DNA of 55,933 nucleotides, from the NCBI GenBank assembly GCA_903825645.1, contig CAIKBL010000015.1, positions 1 to 55,933 on the forward strand. Direction: 5' to 3'. Every line of letters begins with the position of its first letter. Positions within the stretch are counted from its first letter, which is position 1. Under the pieces are notes generated by a model that searched no databases, had not been told where the DNA came from, and was given only the letters and a program-made list of their open reading frames with translations. Of the stretch, positions 19,298 through 27,626 are shown in pieces. The stretch is from an uncultured Pseudomonadota bacterium (GTDB lineage: Bacteria > Pseudomonadota > Gammaproteobacteria > Ga0077536). A program made the position numbers and the translations under genes.

Positions 19298-20194
19298 ATG
19301 AGCAATAATTCCAAGACTCCGGTGGGCACGATCGAGGCGCTTTGGCGTTTCCCGGTCAAATCGATGCGCGGAGAGCGTCTTCCGGAGATGACCCTGACTC
19401 ACCACGGGGTGCTTGGCGATCGTGCTTATGCCCTCATCGATGAGGAGACCGGTAAGGTGGTCAGCGCCAAGAGCATCAAACTCTTCCCGGATCTGTTGCG
19501 ATGCCGAGCCGAATTCGTCGTGGCCCCAACGCTCGGCCAGGACATGCCCGTCGTGCAGATCACGTTATCGGATGGTCAATCGGTGCGCAGCGATGCGCAC
19601 GATATCGACAAGGTGTTGTCAGCCCACTTCCGCCGGCAAGTGCGGCTATCCCGTGCAGCCCCAGAAGATTTCACGATCGATCAGTTTCACCCCGATATCG
19701 AAGGGGCAGATCCCGGCGGAAATCGTGACGTCTTTGTTGAGCAGAAATTAGGGGCGGCACTGTTCGCGGCAATCGGCACGCCCTCTCCGGTTCCTAAAGG
19801 CTCTTTTTTAGACGTGTTCCCGGTATCCGTCATGGCCACCTCGACCCTGGCGCGACTCGGCGAATTGGCACCGAAAAGTCACTTTGATGTACGTCGATTC
19901 CGCATGAACATCATTATCAAAACGGATTATGCCGGATTCATCGAAAACGAATGGGTCGACCACGCGTTAATGCTGGGCACGAATGCACAGCTTCATGTCG
20001 CCATGTTGGATCCACGTTGCGTCATGACAACACTCGCCCAGGAAGAACTCCCGCAGGACTCCGACATTCTTCGTACACTGGTCAGACACAACAGCGTCGC
20101 GATTCCCGGCTTCGGTAAATGTCCCTGTGCCGGCGCGTACGCCATCGTCGAGAGAGAAGGAACGCTAAGGATAGCTGATCTCGTGGCGATCTAG
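19298..20194 (+). CDS. MOSC domain protein (YcbX/mARC-like)
   Basis: 298 residues. N-terminal MOSC beta-barrel domain (GTIEALWRFPVKSMRGE, then HHGVLGDRAYALID) about 8-120, followed by the MOSC domain about 130-290 with FVEQKLG, FRMNIIIKTD, FIENEWVDHALMLG and the conserved cysteine block DPRCVMTT, ending in NSVAIPGFGKCPCAGAYA. MOSC proteins of this layout bind the molybdenum cofactor through the conserved Cys and take part in reduction or sulfur transfer on N-hydroxylated compounds. There is no fused ferredoxin domain, unlike E. coli YcbX, so an electron donor must come from elsewhere. The GGGAT ribosome site is about 7 nt upstream. It has no operon partners. Confidence 0.88.
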   Translation: MSNNSKTPVGTIEALWRFPVKSMRGERLPEMTLTHHGVLGDRAYALIDEETGKVVSAKSIKLFPDLLRCRAEFVVAPTLGQDMPVVQITLSDGQSVRSDAHDIDKVLSAHFRRQVRLSRAAPEDFTIDQFHPDIEGADPGGNRDVFVEQKLGAALFAAIGTPSPVPKGSFLDVFPVSVMATSTLARLGELAPKSHFDVRRFRMNIIIKTDYAGFIENEWVDHALMLGTNAQLHVAMLDPRCVMTTLAQEELPQDSDILRTLVRHNSVAIPGFGKCPCAGAYAIVEREGTLRIADLVAI

Positions 20195-20962
20195 CGCCCG
20201 CGGGTTAACGCTTCTCGCAGAGCAGGCGCGAAGCGTTCAACTGGGGCCGCTTCGTCCCCACGTCGCACCTGGGACGCTCGCTAATCAAGCGCGCGGATCT
20301 GGTGGTGCCGCTCGTGTCTCCCAAGAAACTTCCCGCCCGACGCCATCAGCAGGCGCAAGAAGCCCGGCTCACCGGAGGAGCGCGGCGTTGCCCTGTGACA
20401 TAGCGCAGACCGGCGCGAGTCCAAAGGCATCGTCGATGTCACGCGTCGTTCGAACAAAGCGGCGATGCGCATCCGCCATTTCGCTGCGGCACGCACGCAG
20501 CAGATCCGTTCAAAGTCGTAACCGCGGCAGCGGCGTCTACGACGAACGACGTTTCATTTTGTGGTTCGCCGTCGACTTCGAGGCAGCCCACATCACCGGC
20601 TATTTGCCACCGCGGACTGGGACCGTCGCCAGTCAGGGTCGTCTCGAATACCGCCTCGCGTGTGCCCCTGGCGCGCCGATCTCCCGCGAATAAATAATCA
20701 AATTTAACCCGCAACAAAGATCACTCAACTCTTCAGACATCACTTTAACTGTCTAGTATTTTTACACTCTCCGGCGTGCCTCCGTTATCGCCATCATCGA
20801 CTTCATCCCAAAAACCGTGTTTTAGCCGCGTCGCACTAAAAACAATTTAATTTTTCGTTTAATTTTTTTTCATTGCATCTAAAAAAAATAAGAACCGACC
20901 CGGAATTTAGTTATGAATTACACGTACTAAAAATAAGTAAAAAAACGCATATCCGCCTTGTT
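20195..20962. other. Intergenic stretch turning AT-rich
   Basis: From 20195 to about 20700 the DNA is GC-rich with only short frames (for example 92 codons on the minus strand at 20439-20717) and no recognised domain. From about 20700 to 21120 it turns strongly AT-rich with many A and T runs, unlike all the neighbouring sequence. That half contains the regulatory sites listed separately. Confidence 0.5.
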
Positions 20963-20979
20963 TGTCAAATTTTTTTACA
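20963..20979 (+). promoter_or_regulatory. Putative enhancer-binding site upstream of the PEP-CTERM gene
   Basis: TGTCAAATTTTTTTACA, a TGT-N11-ACA dyad with half-sites TGTnAA and TTACA. It lies 130 bp upstream of the GG of the sigma-54 type promoter, the usual distance for a bacterial enhancer-binding protein. The same arrangement occurs at 35071-35087. Confidence 0.5.
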
Positions 20980-21106
20980 GGTTTTATCGAAAAAAATAGA
21001 AACATTCCCGGTTTTTCACGTCTGGACGCCCGGATTAATCGCTCAGGTCGAGCTGATTTTTTTTTAACACATTGATTTTTAAAACGCTTGTTTGCTTCAA
21101 ATGAAG

Positions 21107-21123
21107 TTGGCCCGGTTTATGCG
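21107..21123 (+). promoter_or_regulatory. Sigma-54 type (-24/-12) promoter of the PEP-CTERM gene
   Basis: TTGGCCCGGTTTATGCG has GG and GC exactly 10 nt apart, the defining spacing, with TTGGC at -24 and TGC at -12. Transcription would start near 21134, giving a ~50-nt leader and excluding the ATG at 21126 as a start codon. PEP-CTERM genes in several bacteria are known to depend on RpoN with the PrsK/PrsR system. Confidence 0.62.
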
Positions 21124-21185
21124 TTATGGAACTTACCGAAACAACGCGTCCACAACTTAAAGCGAAAGCGGCAAGGAGATTTACG

Positions 21186-21809
21186 ATGATGAAGACCAAT
21201 GCAAACATGAAGAAAAGTCGTCGCCTGACGAGACACTTGAACCTGTTAGTACCGCTGGCAATTTTTTCTTTCTCCGGTGTCGCGGCCGCCGGGCCCTGCA
21301 CCAGCGTGCTTGGAATGTATAACGGTGGGCAGGGCTTAACCGATTGTAACGTCACGATCACCGTGACTAATTCCGGCGCAAGCGCCGTCAATAACAGTCA
21401 AAACCCGTATGACGGCGTAGAAGACCAACTCATCGGCGTCTTCAACAACAGCAGCAAAATCATTAACAGCATCGGATTGAGCGGATCAGGCATATTTGGG
21501 TTTGAGGGTGATGGAATCGATATTTATCTCACCGGTTTCGTCCAGAATTCATCGAACCCGGACGGCACGACGTACGGTGGCGCTAATGGCAACTTCAGCG
21601 TAGTCGATGTCAATAATGGGACGGTGTTCTTCGCCGGCGGGATTGCCCCCGGCGGGACTGACTATTTCTCGTTAGAAGGAGCGCCAAACACAGCGAGTTT
21701 CAGCATCACGGGTGTCAACGGTGGCACAGTCCCGGAACCCGCCAGCATAGCCCTGCTGGGACTCGGCCTTGCCGGATTAAGTCTCAGCCGACGAAAGTCC
21801 CGACAATAA
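21186..21809 (+). CDS. PEP-CTERM sorting domain protein
   Basis: 207 residues from ATG 21186, preceded by AAGGAG with 7-nt spacing. N-terminal signal peptide (HLNLLVPLAIFSFSGVAAA). The mature part has the repeat-like blocks of one PEP-CTERM subfamily: ITVTNSGASAVNNS, YDGVEDQLIGVFNNSS and IFGFEGDGIDIYL. The C-terminus is a complete sorting signal: VPEPAS, a hydrophobic helix (IALLGLGLAGLSL) and a basic end (SRRKSRQ). Such proteins are exported, then cut and processed by an exosortase (EpsH/XrtA), usually in strains that make an extracellular polysaccharide matrix. No exosortase is in this window; the glycosyltransferase at the left edge could be linked. Surrounding composition is much more AT-rich than the chromosome average. 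Confidence 0.93.
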   Translation: MMKTNANMKKSRRLTRHLNLLVPLAIFSFSGVAAAGPCTSVLGMYNGGQGLTDCNVTITVTNSGASAVNNSQNPYDGVEDQLIGVFNNSSKIINSIGLSGSGIFGFEGDGIDIYLTGFVQNSSNPDGTTYGGANGNFSVVDVNNGTVFFAGGIAPGGTDYFSLEGAPNTASFSITGVNGGTVPEPASIALLGLGLAGLSLSRRKSRQ

Positions 21810-21832
21810 AATAAGACAGCACAGCGTCTGAA

Positions 21833-21864
21833 GGTCACACCGCGCCACAACGGCCGGTGTGGCC
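21833..21864 (+). terminator. Terminator-like hairpin after the PEP-CTERM gene
   Basis: GGTCACACCG at 21833-21842 pairs with CGGTGTGGCC at 21855-21864 (10 bp with one G-T pair, 12-nt loop), 23 nt after the stop. It is followed only by TTAAGT, so the T tract is poor. Confidence 0.5.
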
Positions 21865-22028
21865 TTAAGTCCCCTCGTGATAGCGATCGGTCGGAGGTGC
21901 CATATCCCGTCGCGCGTGCGACACCCGGTCTATCAGGCTGCTGCGATTCAACCCTCAAATGCCGACGCGCGAAAATCAGCGGCCAGCGGCATAACAGAGT
22001 CGCTTGGCGCCGAAGCAAGGACGCCACG

Positions 22029-22535
22029 CTACAACACGACAGGCTCGGCGGAAAGTTCGTTTTCGCCCATGATTTGCGCCGGGAAGGTCTGGGTGAGATG
22101 TCGCGCCACCGCGCGAATGCCAGCAACGACACCCTCGACGTAATCCGCATCCCGAAAGGCCGCTTCCATATCCCGACAGATCTGTTCCCAAGCGATCTGC
22201 GGAATCTTGGCACTGATGCCGCGATCTGCCACAATCTCCACGGCACGGTCCGCAAGCAGTAGATAAATCAGCACCCCGTTGTTATGTTCGGTATCCCACA
22301 CGCGCAGTTCCGAAAATAACACGATGGCCCGCTCGCGCGCCGTCTGTCCAGCCATCAAATGCATGCCCGTCAAGGCACCTTCGACCACGAAGCAGATCTC
22401 GCCAACGTGTGCGGTCTTGCCTTCGTTAATAGCGGCTTCGATTCGCTGCAGGCTTTTTTTAGAGAAAAGGCGACGGACATGCCGATGGCTTAGCGGGAGA
22501 TGTCGCAAGGCGCGTCTGAAGTTCACCACTACCAT
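22029..22535 (-). CDS. TPM domain protein, second of the LemA operon
   Basis: 168 residues. The ATG at 22535 overlaps the stop of the upstream gene by 7 nt, so the long upstream extension of this frame is not used. A TPM (YgcG-type) domain with no signal peptide: SKKSLQRIEAAINEGKTAHVGEICFVVEG, then RAIVLFSELRVWDTEHNNGVLIYLL and AVEIVADRGISAKIPQIAWEQIC. This cytosolic or membrane-associated TPM version commonly follows LemA and the secreted TPM protein in proteobacteria. The family is linked to photosystem repair in plants and has an uncertain phosphatase role; the bacterial function is unknown. Last gene of the three-gene lemA unit. Confidence 0.85.
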   Translation of the reverse strand: MVVVNFRRALRHLPLSHRHVRRLFSKKSLQRIEAAINEGKTAHVGEICFVVEGALTGMHLMAGQTARERAIVLFSELRVWDTEHNNGVLIYLLLADRAVEIVADRGISAKIPQIAWEQICRDMEAAFRDADYVEGVVAGIRAVARHLTQTFPAQIMGENELSAEPVVL

Positions 22536-23368
22536 CGACCCGACGCGCCACCGCCGCCGAAGCTGCCTCCGCCCCCGCCAAACCCACCGCCCAAGCCACC
22601 CCCAGCACCAAAGCCACCGCCTAACAGCCATCCCGATCGCACCAAACCACCACTTGACGTAAAGATGAGGGTAAAAACGCCTGCCATAAGCGCAATGAAG
22701 ATAAGGCCGGAGAGTGACCAGGCGATCAGCGCAACCAGCGCACCGGTGAAGAGCGCGCCAGGCAAGCGCCCCAATACCCTCCGGGCGACAGTGCCGATGA
22801 CCAACGCCAACAGCAGAATGATCGGAAACCATTGGCGAAGATTCGCCCCCGCTTCGTTGATTGCTGGGTTGGGTGTGGGTAAGACCTCGCCGCTGGCCAC
22901 GCGCAGGATGTGTTCAAGACCGGCGACGATTCCGCCGTAAAAATCGTTCCGTTCAAAGCGGGGAAGTATGTCCTCGCTGATTATTCGTTTGCTAACGGCG
23001 TCGTTGAGGGTTCCTTCCAATCCATAACCCACCTCAAGGCGCACCGCATGATCGCCTTTGGCTACTAACAGGAGCGCGCCGTCGTCGATTTTTTTTCGTC
23101 CAACTCGCCAGTGCTCAGCAACGCGCAGTGCATAGGCTTCGATAGTTTCTGGTGCAGTGGAGGTAACCATGAGCACCACTATCTGCGTTCCTCTGTGCGC
23201 CTCGAAGGCCTCCAGGGTCCGCTCCAGCGCTATTCGCTGAGGCGGAGAGAGGCTCGCCGTTTGGTCGATGACCCGTGCGTTCAGCGGGGGCACCGGGATC
23301 TCAGCCAGGCCCCCACACGACCACCCGACACTCACCCCGAGCAAGAGCACCTGTAGGAAGATCCTCAT
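22529..23368 (-). CDS. TPM domain (YgcG family) membrane protein
   Basis: 279 residues. Signal peptide at 1-22, then a TPM domain about 28-150: ARVIDQTASLSPPQRIALE, GTQIVVLMV, IDDGALLLVAKGDHAVRLEVGYGLEG and SKRIISEDILPRFER. Two or three membrane segments follow at about 180-245, and the protein ends in a glycine-rich tail (GGGFGGGGGSFGGGGASGRW), the usual end of this family. The TPM domain should lie in the periplasm. The start shares a 4-nt ATGA overlap with lemA and the end overlaps the second TPM gene, so all three are translationally coupled. Confidence 0.9.
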   Translation of the reverse strand: MRIFLQVLLLGVSVGWSCGGLAEIPVPPLNARVIDQTASLSPPQRIALERTLEAFEAHRGTQIVVLMVTSTAPETIEAYALRVAEHWRVGRKKIDDGALLLVAKGDHAVRLEVGYGLEGTLNDAVSKRIISEDILPRFERNDFYGGIVAGLEHILRVASGEVLPTPNPAINEAGANLRQWFPIILLLALVIGTVARRVLGRLPGALFTGALVALIAWSLSGLIFIALMAGVFTLIFTSSGGLVRSGWLLGGGFGAGGGLGGGFGGGGGSFGGGGASGRW

Positions 23369-23997
23369 TTCGAACGTGCGCTGTCGGATGTTGCACCGGG
23401 GGGTGGCAAACCGAAATCAACCTGCGGTGGCTTGGCGATCAGCGTTTCGTTCTCTACGGTAAAATTGGGTTTGACCACATAACCGAACGCGTTCGCGATT
23501 AAATTGGTGGGGAACGAGCGCACCGTCACGTTATATGCCTGTACGGCGTTGATATAACGATTACGCGCGACCGCGATGCGGTTCTCGGTACCCTCCAGCT
23601 GTGCCTGCAAGTCACGGAAATTGGCGTCCGATTTCAATTGTGGGTACCGCTCCGAAACCATCAACAGATGCGATAGCGCGGTTGATAGTTCGCCCTGTGC
23701 GGACTGAAATCTCGCGAGCGCTGCAGGGTCCTCGGTTAAGGCAGGTGTCGCCTGGAGCGTCCCGACGTGCGCACGCGCGTTGGTCACGCCGAGCAAGACT
23801 TCCCGCTCCTGCGCGGCGAAACCTCTGACGGTGGTCACCAGGTTCGGCACCAAGTCGAAGCGGCGCTGATACTGATTGATGACCTCGGACCAAGTTGACT
23901 TAATCTGCTCGTCGGTGCGTTGCAGGGTATTGTACCCGCAGCCCCCGAGCCCTGCCGTCGCCACGAGTAACAACAGGGTCGACCAAATTTTCTGCAT
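23365..23997 (-). CDS. LemA family lipoprotein
   Basis: 210 residues from ATG 23997, with GGAG 7-10 nt upstream. The frame is open further back, but the lipoprotein signal begins here: MQKIWSTLLLLVATAGLGGC with a lipobox LGGC and Cys20. The body is the LemA helical fold: LQRTDEQIKSTWSEVINQYQRRFDLVPNLV, then the long paired helices to NAFGYVV. Bacterial LemA lies with TPM proteins in a conserved cluster; its molecular role is unclear. First gene of the lemA-TPM-TPM unit. Upstream, 23998-24303 holds nothing I can identify. Confidence 0.92.
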   Translation of the reverse strand: MQKIWSTLLLLVATAGLGGCGYNTLQRTDEQIKSTWSEVINQYQRRFDLVPNLVTTVRGFAAQEREVLLGVTNARAHVGTLQATPALTEDPAALARFQSAQGELSTALSHLLMVSERYPQLKSDANFRDLQAQLEGTENRIAVARNRYINAVQAYNVTVRSFPTNLIANAFGYVVKPNFTVENETLIAKPPQVDFGLPPPGATSDSARSK

Positions 23998-24303
23998 GTT
24001 TCGTCTCCGGTTAATGAACTGAAAATTCGCGGCTGTCTGTGCTACATGGGGGTGTCCGGGTCCGTTTTCAATGCCGCTGTCTTCGCGCGTGGGCATCGAG
24101 ACGACATCGATGTCCGCGCGGACATGAAGGCGAGTGCAGGTTCGGGGAAATCGCGTCAGCCACCCGGGCACAAGCCGATGTCCGATGGCGATGCGAGTCG
24201 TTGCTGAATGCGATCGCCGCGGGCGAAGACGCGGTGGACGCCATGGCCCCGTAACGCGCGCGGCACATGTCATCCGCGGCGGCTTGTGGTCTATACTCCG
24301 GCC

Positions 24304-24684
24304 ATGAACGGTTTTTTTATTCGTCTACTCATCTCCGCTTTTTCGCTCTGGGTGGCGTCGAAACTTGTGCCGGGCATGGCTTTTGATAGCACCGGGACCT
24401 TGTTGGTTGCCGCGTTTGTGCTCGGTTTCGTCAACGCGTTCATCCGCCCCCTGTTCATACTGCTGACATTACCGTTGACGCTGATGACACTCGGGATCTT
24501 CCTGTTGGTAATCAATGGCCTCATGATGCTGCTCGTCTCCGCGCTCCTGCCCGGATTTGAATTACACGGGCTCCTGCCTGCCATCCTGGCTTCCCTGGTG
24601 TCCGGCTTTGCGGGTTGGTTTGCGACCAGCCTCATCGGTCCCACCGGGCGTATTGAAGTGATCGTCGCCCGCCAGCGTCCGTAA
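24304..24684 (+). CDS. Phage-holin-like 4-TM membrane protein (YvlD/DUF360 family)
   Basis: 126 residues from ATG 24304; the frame upstream is open but not homologous. Four hydrophobic segments: FFIRLLISAFSLWVASKLV, LLVAAFVLGFVNAFIRPLF, LMTLGIFLLVINGLMMLLVS and AILASLVSGFAGWFATSLI. NAFIRPLFILLTLPLTLMTLGIF is the family hallmark. These small inner-membrane proteins are not phage-encoded despite the family name; in Bacillus the relative belongs to a cell-envelope stress operon. Transcribed alone, divergent from the lemA unit. Confidence 0.88.
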   Translation: MNGFFIRLLISAFSLWVASKLVPGMAFDSTGTLLVAAFVLGFVNAFIRPLFILLTLPLTLMTLGIFLLVINGLMMLLVSALLPGFELHGLLPAILASLVSGFAGWFATSLIGPTGRIEVIVARQRP

Positions 24685-25340
24685 CGTGCCCGCTGCTTTA
24701 TGAATGCTTCGGCCTGTGGGGTGGCAAGGCCGGTGCCATCGCCCGCGATCCCGATCAGTCCGCCAGAAGGGTTGCCCACCCGCTGAAGCATCGCGTCCGA
24801 TCCGCGCACCTTGCCGTCATTTCGCTGAAACGGGTGATGTGCGCGCGCTTAAGGTCCCGACGACACTTTTGATCAGGGCGCGCTGCTCGAAAATCTGCTC
24901 GAGCGCCCGGTTCGCGTCGACAGCCTCTCGGCACTGCGCGGTGGAAAACACGCCGGGCACTACCCGCGGTCCTGCACGCGGAAAACCGGTCGGCCGCACG
25001 CAGCGTATTCACGGCCGCGTCTATCGTCGCGAAGCGTTGGATTCGACCCGCCGCACATGACGATACCTAGGCGGTCAAAGCGCCACGCCACGCGGTGATT
25101 AGAGGATGACGAAAGACCCTCGGGGAGCCGAGAATCGGCGCGGGTGATCCGTGCGAGTTTCAAAACCGCCGAAGCCTTCAGGCTAAGGGTACCCGTCGGG
25201 GGCGCGAGTGCTTTGCCGCACCCACCTGCGCTCCCGGATCTTCAAGGCGACTCATGCAAAGTCGCGGCTCAGTGATCCGGGCACCGCCCCGAACAGCGTG
25301 CCGGATGCCCGCGGCACGCCCCGCGAGTCGGGAAATACCG
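24685..25340. other. Gene-poor stretch
   Basis: About 650 bp. Overlapping frames of 60-170 codons occur on both strands, but none has a recognisable domain or a ribosome site at a plausible start. It may be remnants of lost genes. Confidence 0.4.
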
Positions 25341-26288
25341 CTACGGATCGCCGCGCGGTAACGTATCGCCACGCAACACACTGCGATGCAACGCGGCATA
25401 ACCCGGCACGCAGGACTCGAGATGTGTCTCAACCCGGGCATGGGTAGCGGGCAAGGCATGCCAGGGAATACTGGGCCACGCGTGATGTTCAGCGTGATAG
25501 TTCATGTTCCAGATAGAGAATTGGACAAATTTTGTCGTCTCCACACTGCGTGTGCGGGCCAAAATACTCCCCTCGGAAGGCAGTCCGGTATGCTCGGTGG
25601 CGAGCCAAAGTGCCTGATACACATGCGTGAACCAAGCCGCAAAAATCAACATTAGACCGCCCGGCAACACGAAGAGCGCCGCGAACAGAAACCCCACCCA
25701 GCAGGCGAGTACGACTCTGGACTCGAACACGAGCTGAGCAGAATTGTCTATTTGGCCGGTCCATGGCCCCAACCGAGCCCACTCAGCCGGGGACTTGATG
25801 GCGAAACCAATGAGTAAACGATACTTCAGCATGAAGATCCCATAACCGCTCATCGCGAGCGCCCAGCGCAGGATCCCCGAAGGCCAGACAGGAACGAGAT
25901 CTCCCCCACCCAGCTCCGGATCCTTTTCAGGGTCTTGCGTGAAGCGATGGTGCTGGTAATGAAAAGTGCGGTAGACCGAAGGCGACATCCCGAAAAATAT
26001 CCCGCTGATCCAGGCGCCGATGCGGTTTCCAATCTGGGAACGGAAAGCAGTCCGATGGGTGCATTCATGAAAAGGGGAAAAAAAGCTGTTCCAAATCCAG
26101 GCGAGAACCAGCGCGAGCGGGCCTGCGAGCCAGGGATATCGCCCCCACCAGACGAGGGTCGTGGCGACCAGGAAGAATACGACCAGCTGCCCGGTCAGTC
26201 GCAGCAAAGAGGGCAAAGTCCGCCGCTTCATCAGCTCCTTCAAATCAGCCAAGGCAAGCAGCGGCCTCAGCTCGAATTGCTCGTCCAT
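25341..26288 (-). CDS. Membrane fatty acid desaturase
   Basis: 315 residues. The three histidine boxes that bind the di-iron centre are present: HECTH at 74-78, HYQHH at 110-114 and HAEHH at 265-269, with hydrophobic segments between them (about 33-70, 88-105, 140-165 and 190-225). It should introduce a double bond into an acyl chain of membrane lipids using O2 and electrons from a ferredoxin or similar donor. There is no fused ferredoxin or cytochrome b5. It lies 91 bp downstream of a PAS-like gene on the same strand and may be cotranscribed with it. Regiospecificity cannot be read from the sequence; a related carotenoid or alkane oxidase is less likely given the box spacing. Confidence 0.87.
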   Translation of the reverse strand: MDEQFELRPLLALADLKELMKRRTLPSLLRLTGQLVVFFLVATTLVWWGRYPWLAGPLALVLAWIWNSFFSPFHECTHRTAFRSQIGNRIGAWISGIFFGMSPSVYRTFHYQHHRFTQDPEKDPELGGGDLVPVWPSGILRWALAMSGYGIFMLKYRLLIGFAIKSPAEWARLGPWTGQIDNSAQLVFESRVVLACWVGFLFAALFVLPGGLMLIFAAWFTHVYQALWLATEHTGLPSEGSILARTRSVETTKFVQFSIWNMNYHAEHHAWPSIPWHALPATHARVETHLESCVPGYAALHRSVLRGDTLPRGDP

Positions 26289-26379
26289 GCCTGTCGCTCC
26301 AATTTTTTTTGATGAGATCGGGACGATAGTACGTCGAAGCGATCGTTCAGCCTACGGGTAACGACGGGACCACCCGCCC

Positions 26380-27129
26380 CTATGAACCTTGGCGCGGGCT
26401 GTAGTAAGCCGCACACACGCCGCACATACCGTGCGTGATACTGATCCCAGATATCGGCCACGGTGTCGTCAGCCAGTCCCAGCGATCCTCGAACACGGCA
26501 TGCTTCACCCGGCGACAGTACGCGCACTGCCGAATCCATTCGTCATCGAAAAGATAGTGCTCCAGGCCGACTCGCGGAGATAGGGCGTCATAACGGGTCT
26601 CAACCCGCGTCGAATTGATAATGAGCCAGCCGCCGCCCGCCGGCAGCACATAGATGTGCATCACGAAGCGACGAAATATGTCCGGACTTGAGCAGTCGTA
26701 TTCGAAGTCGCGAGGATGCAGCGAGAGCTCGGGGCTCGGTGTCTGTTCGATCAGGGCGCGATAAAACGGACGCGCGGTGGGCGCGATGGCATCGAGATAG
26801 TTACGCCCCATCCAGATCTGCGGGGACGGCCCCGGTCCGTTCGCGCCCGCAAACAACACCCACGCCGGATTCAGGTACCCGATAGTCAAATCCGGCCAAA
26901 GCCCGATCACGGATTGAGGATGCTGCTGAAGCTCACCTAGGCTGAAACGACGCCCAAGCTGTGCTTCAAACCCTGCCGCACACCAGTTCGTTTCCGCGCC
27001 ATCTAACGCGTCTAGATCTACTGCCACCGGCGTACCTGCCGAACGCGCTCTCGGCCACGGCGCAGGCTTTGCTCGCCGATGAAGAGATAGCGACACCCCG
27101 TGACGCCGGCGGGCGGATCGAACCGGCAC
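26380..27129 (-). CDS. PAS-like protein with C-terminal four-cysteine motif
   Basis: 249 residues at most; a GTG at 27027 would give a 215-residue product and excludes a low-complexity basic N-terminus. A PAS-like core covers about 60-170 (VIGLWPDLTIGYLNPAWVLFAG, then the IWMGRNYLDAI and FYRALIE helices, and GGWLIINSTRV). The C-terminal part has CAYCRRVKH and, 35 residues on, HGMCGVCAAYY: the C-x2-C ... HG-x-C-x2-C pattern found at the end of many bacterial PAS signalling proteins, which may bind a metal or act as a redox switch. There is no output domain. The desaturase gene follows 91 bp downstream, so a role in sensing for lipid adaptation is possible but speculative. Confidence 0.65.
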   Translation of the reverse strand: MPVRSARRRHGVSLSLHRRAKPAPWPRARSAGTPVAVDLDALDGAETNWCAAGFEAQLGRRFSLGELQQHPQSVIGLWPDLTIGYLNPAWVLFAGANGPGPSPQIWMGRNYLDAIAPTARPFYRALIEQTPSPELSLHPRDFEYDCSSPDIFRRFVMHIYVLPAGGGWLIINSTRVETRYDALSPRVGLEHYLFDDEWIRQCAYCRRVKHAVFEDRWDWLTTPWPISGISITHGMCGVCAAYYSPRQGS

Positions 27130-27626
27130 TGACGACGCTTCGCGGGCTCCGCTAGCGGTGAGGATCTGGGCTGCAGCACGCGCTGGGCGAGTTGCCGATC
27201 GGTTGCTGTGCCGAGGGGTCGTTTACCGCGCCGCATAAAGTTTGTTCACCGCGCATTAGGCCTTAGGGCGCTCGCGCCGAGAAGGCGCTGGCGGCGGGTT
27301 CTGCAATCGGAGTCGCCGCCCAGTGGCCGATCTGCAGATCGGCTGCGCGCGAGGTGCTGATCTGAAATAGCGTGGCGATTCATCCGCTTAAATTATCACG
27401 ACATCGGGAATTTGATAACCTACGGCGGGCACGCGGGTGCAGATCCCAAGCGTCCCCGAGACCGTCACCCCCTGCCGCACCTCGGCACTCGGCCCGACGC
27501 CAGCGGCCGCTCCGACCCGGCAACGCCTGCCGCGGTCCCGGTAGATGACTGCCAGCCCCCGCGCGCGGCGAACGTTCCCCCGAAATCGGGCGCCGCCCAG
27601 GCCACACGACGCTCGCCCGATCGCTG
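27130..27626. other. Gene-free stretch between the PAS-like gene and kinase 2
   Basis: About 500 bp. Short frames on both strands, no recognised domain, no hairpin with a T tract. Confidence 0.4.

Noticed and set aside
20873-21067. Small plus-strand gene of 64 codons
   Set aside because: It lies in the AT-rich regulatory region, covers the enhancer-like dyad, lacks a ribosome site and has no recognisable features.
21126-21185. Upstream ATG of the PEP-CTERM gene
   Set aside because: It starts 4 bp after the -12 element, before the expected transcription start; the ATG at 21186 has AAGGAG and begins a normal signal peptide.
24304-24684. Prophage holin
   Set aside because: The phage-holin family name is historical; there are no phage genes around, and the sequence is of the chromosomal YvlD type.
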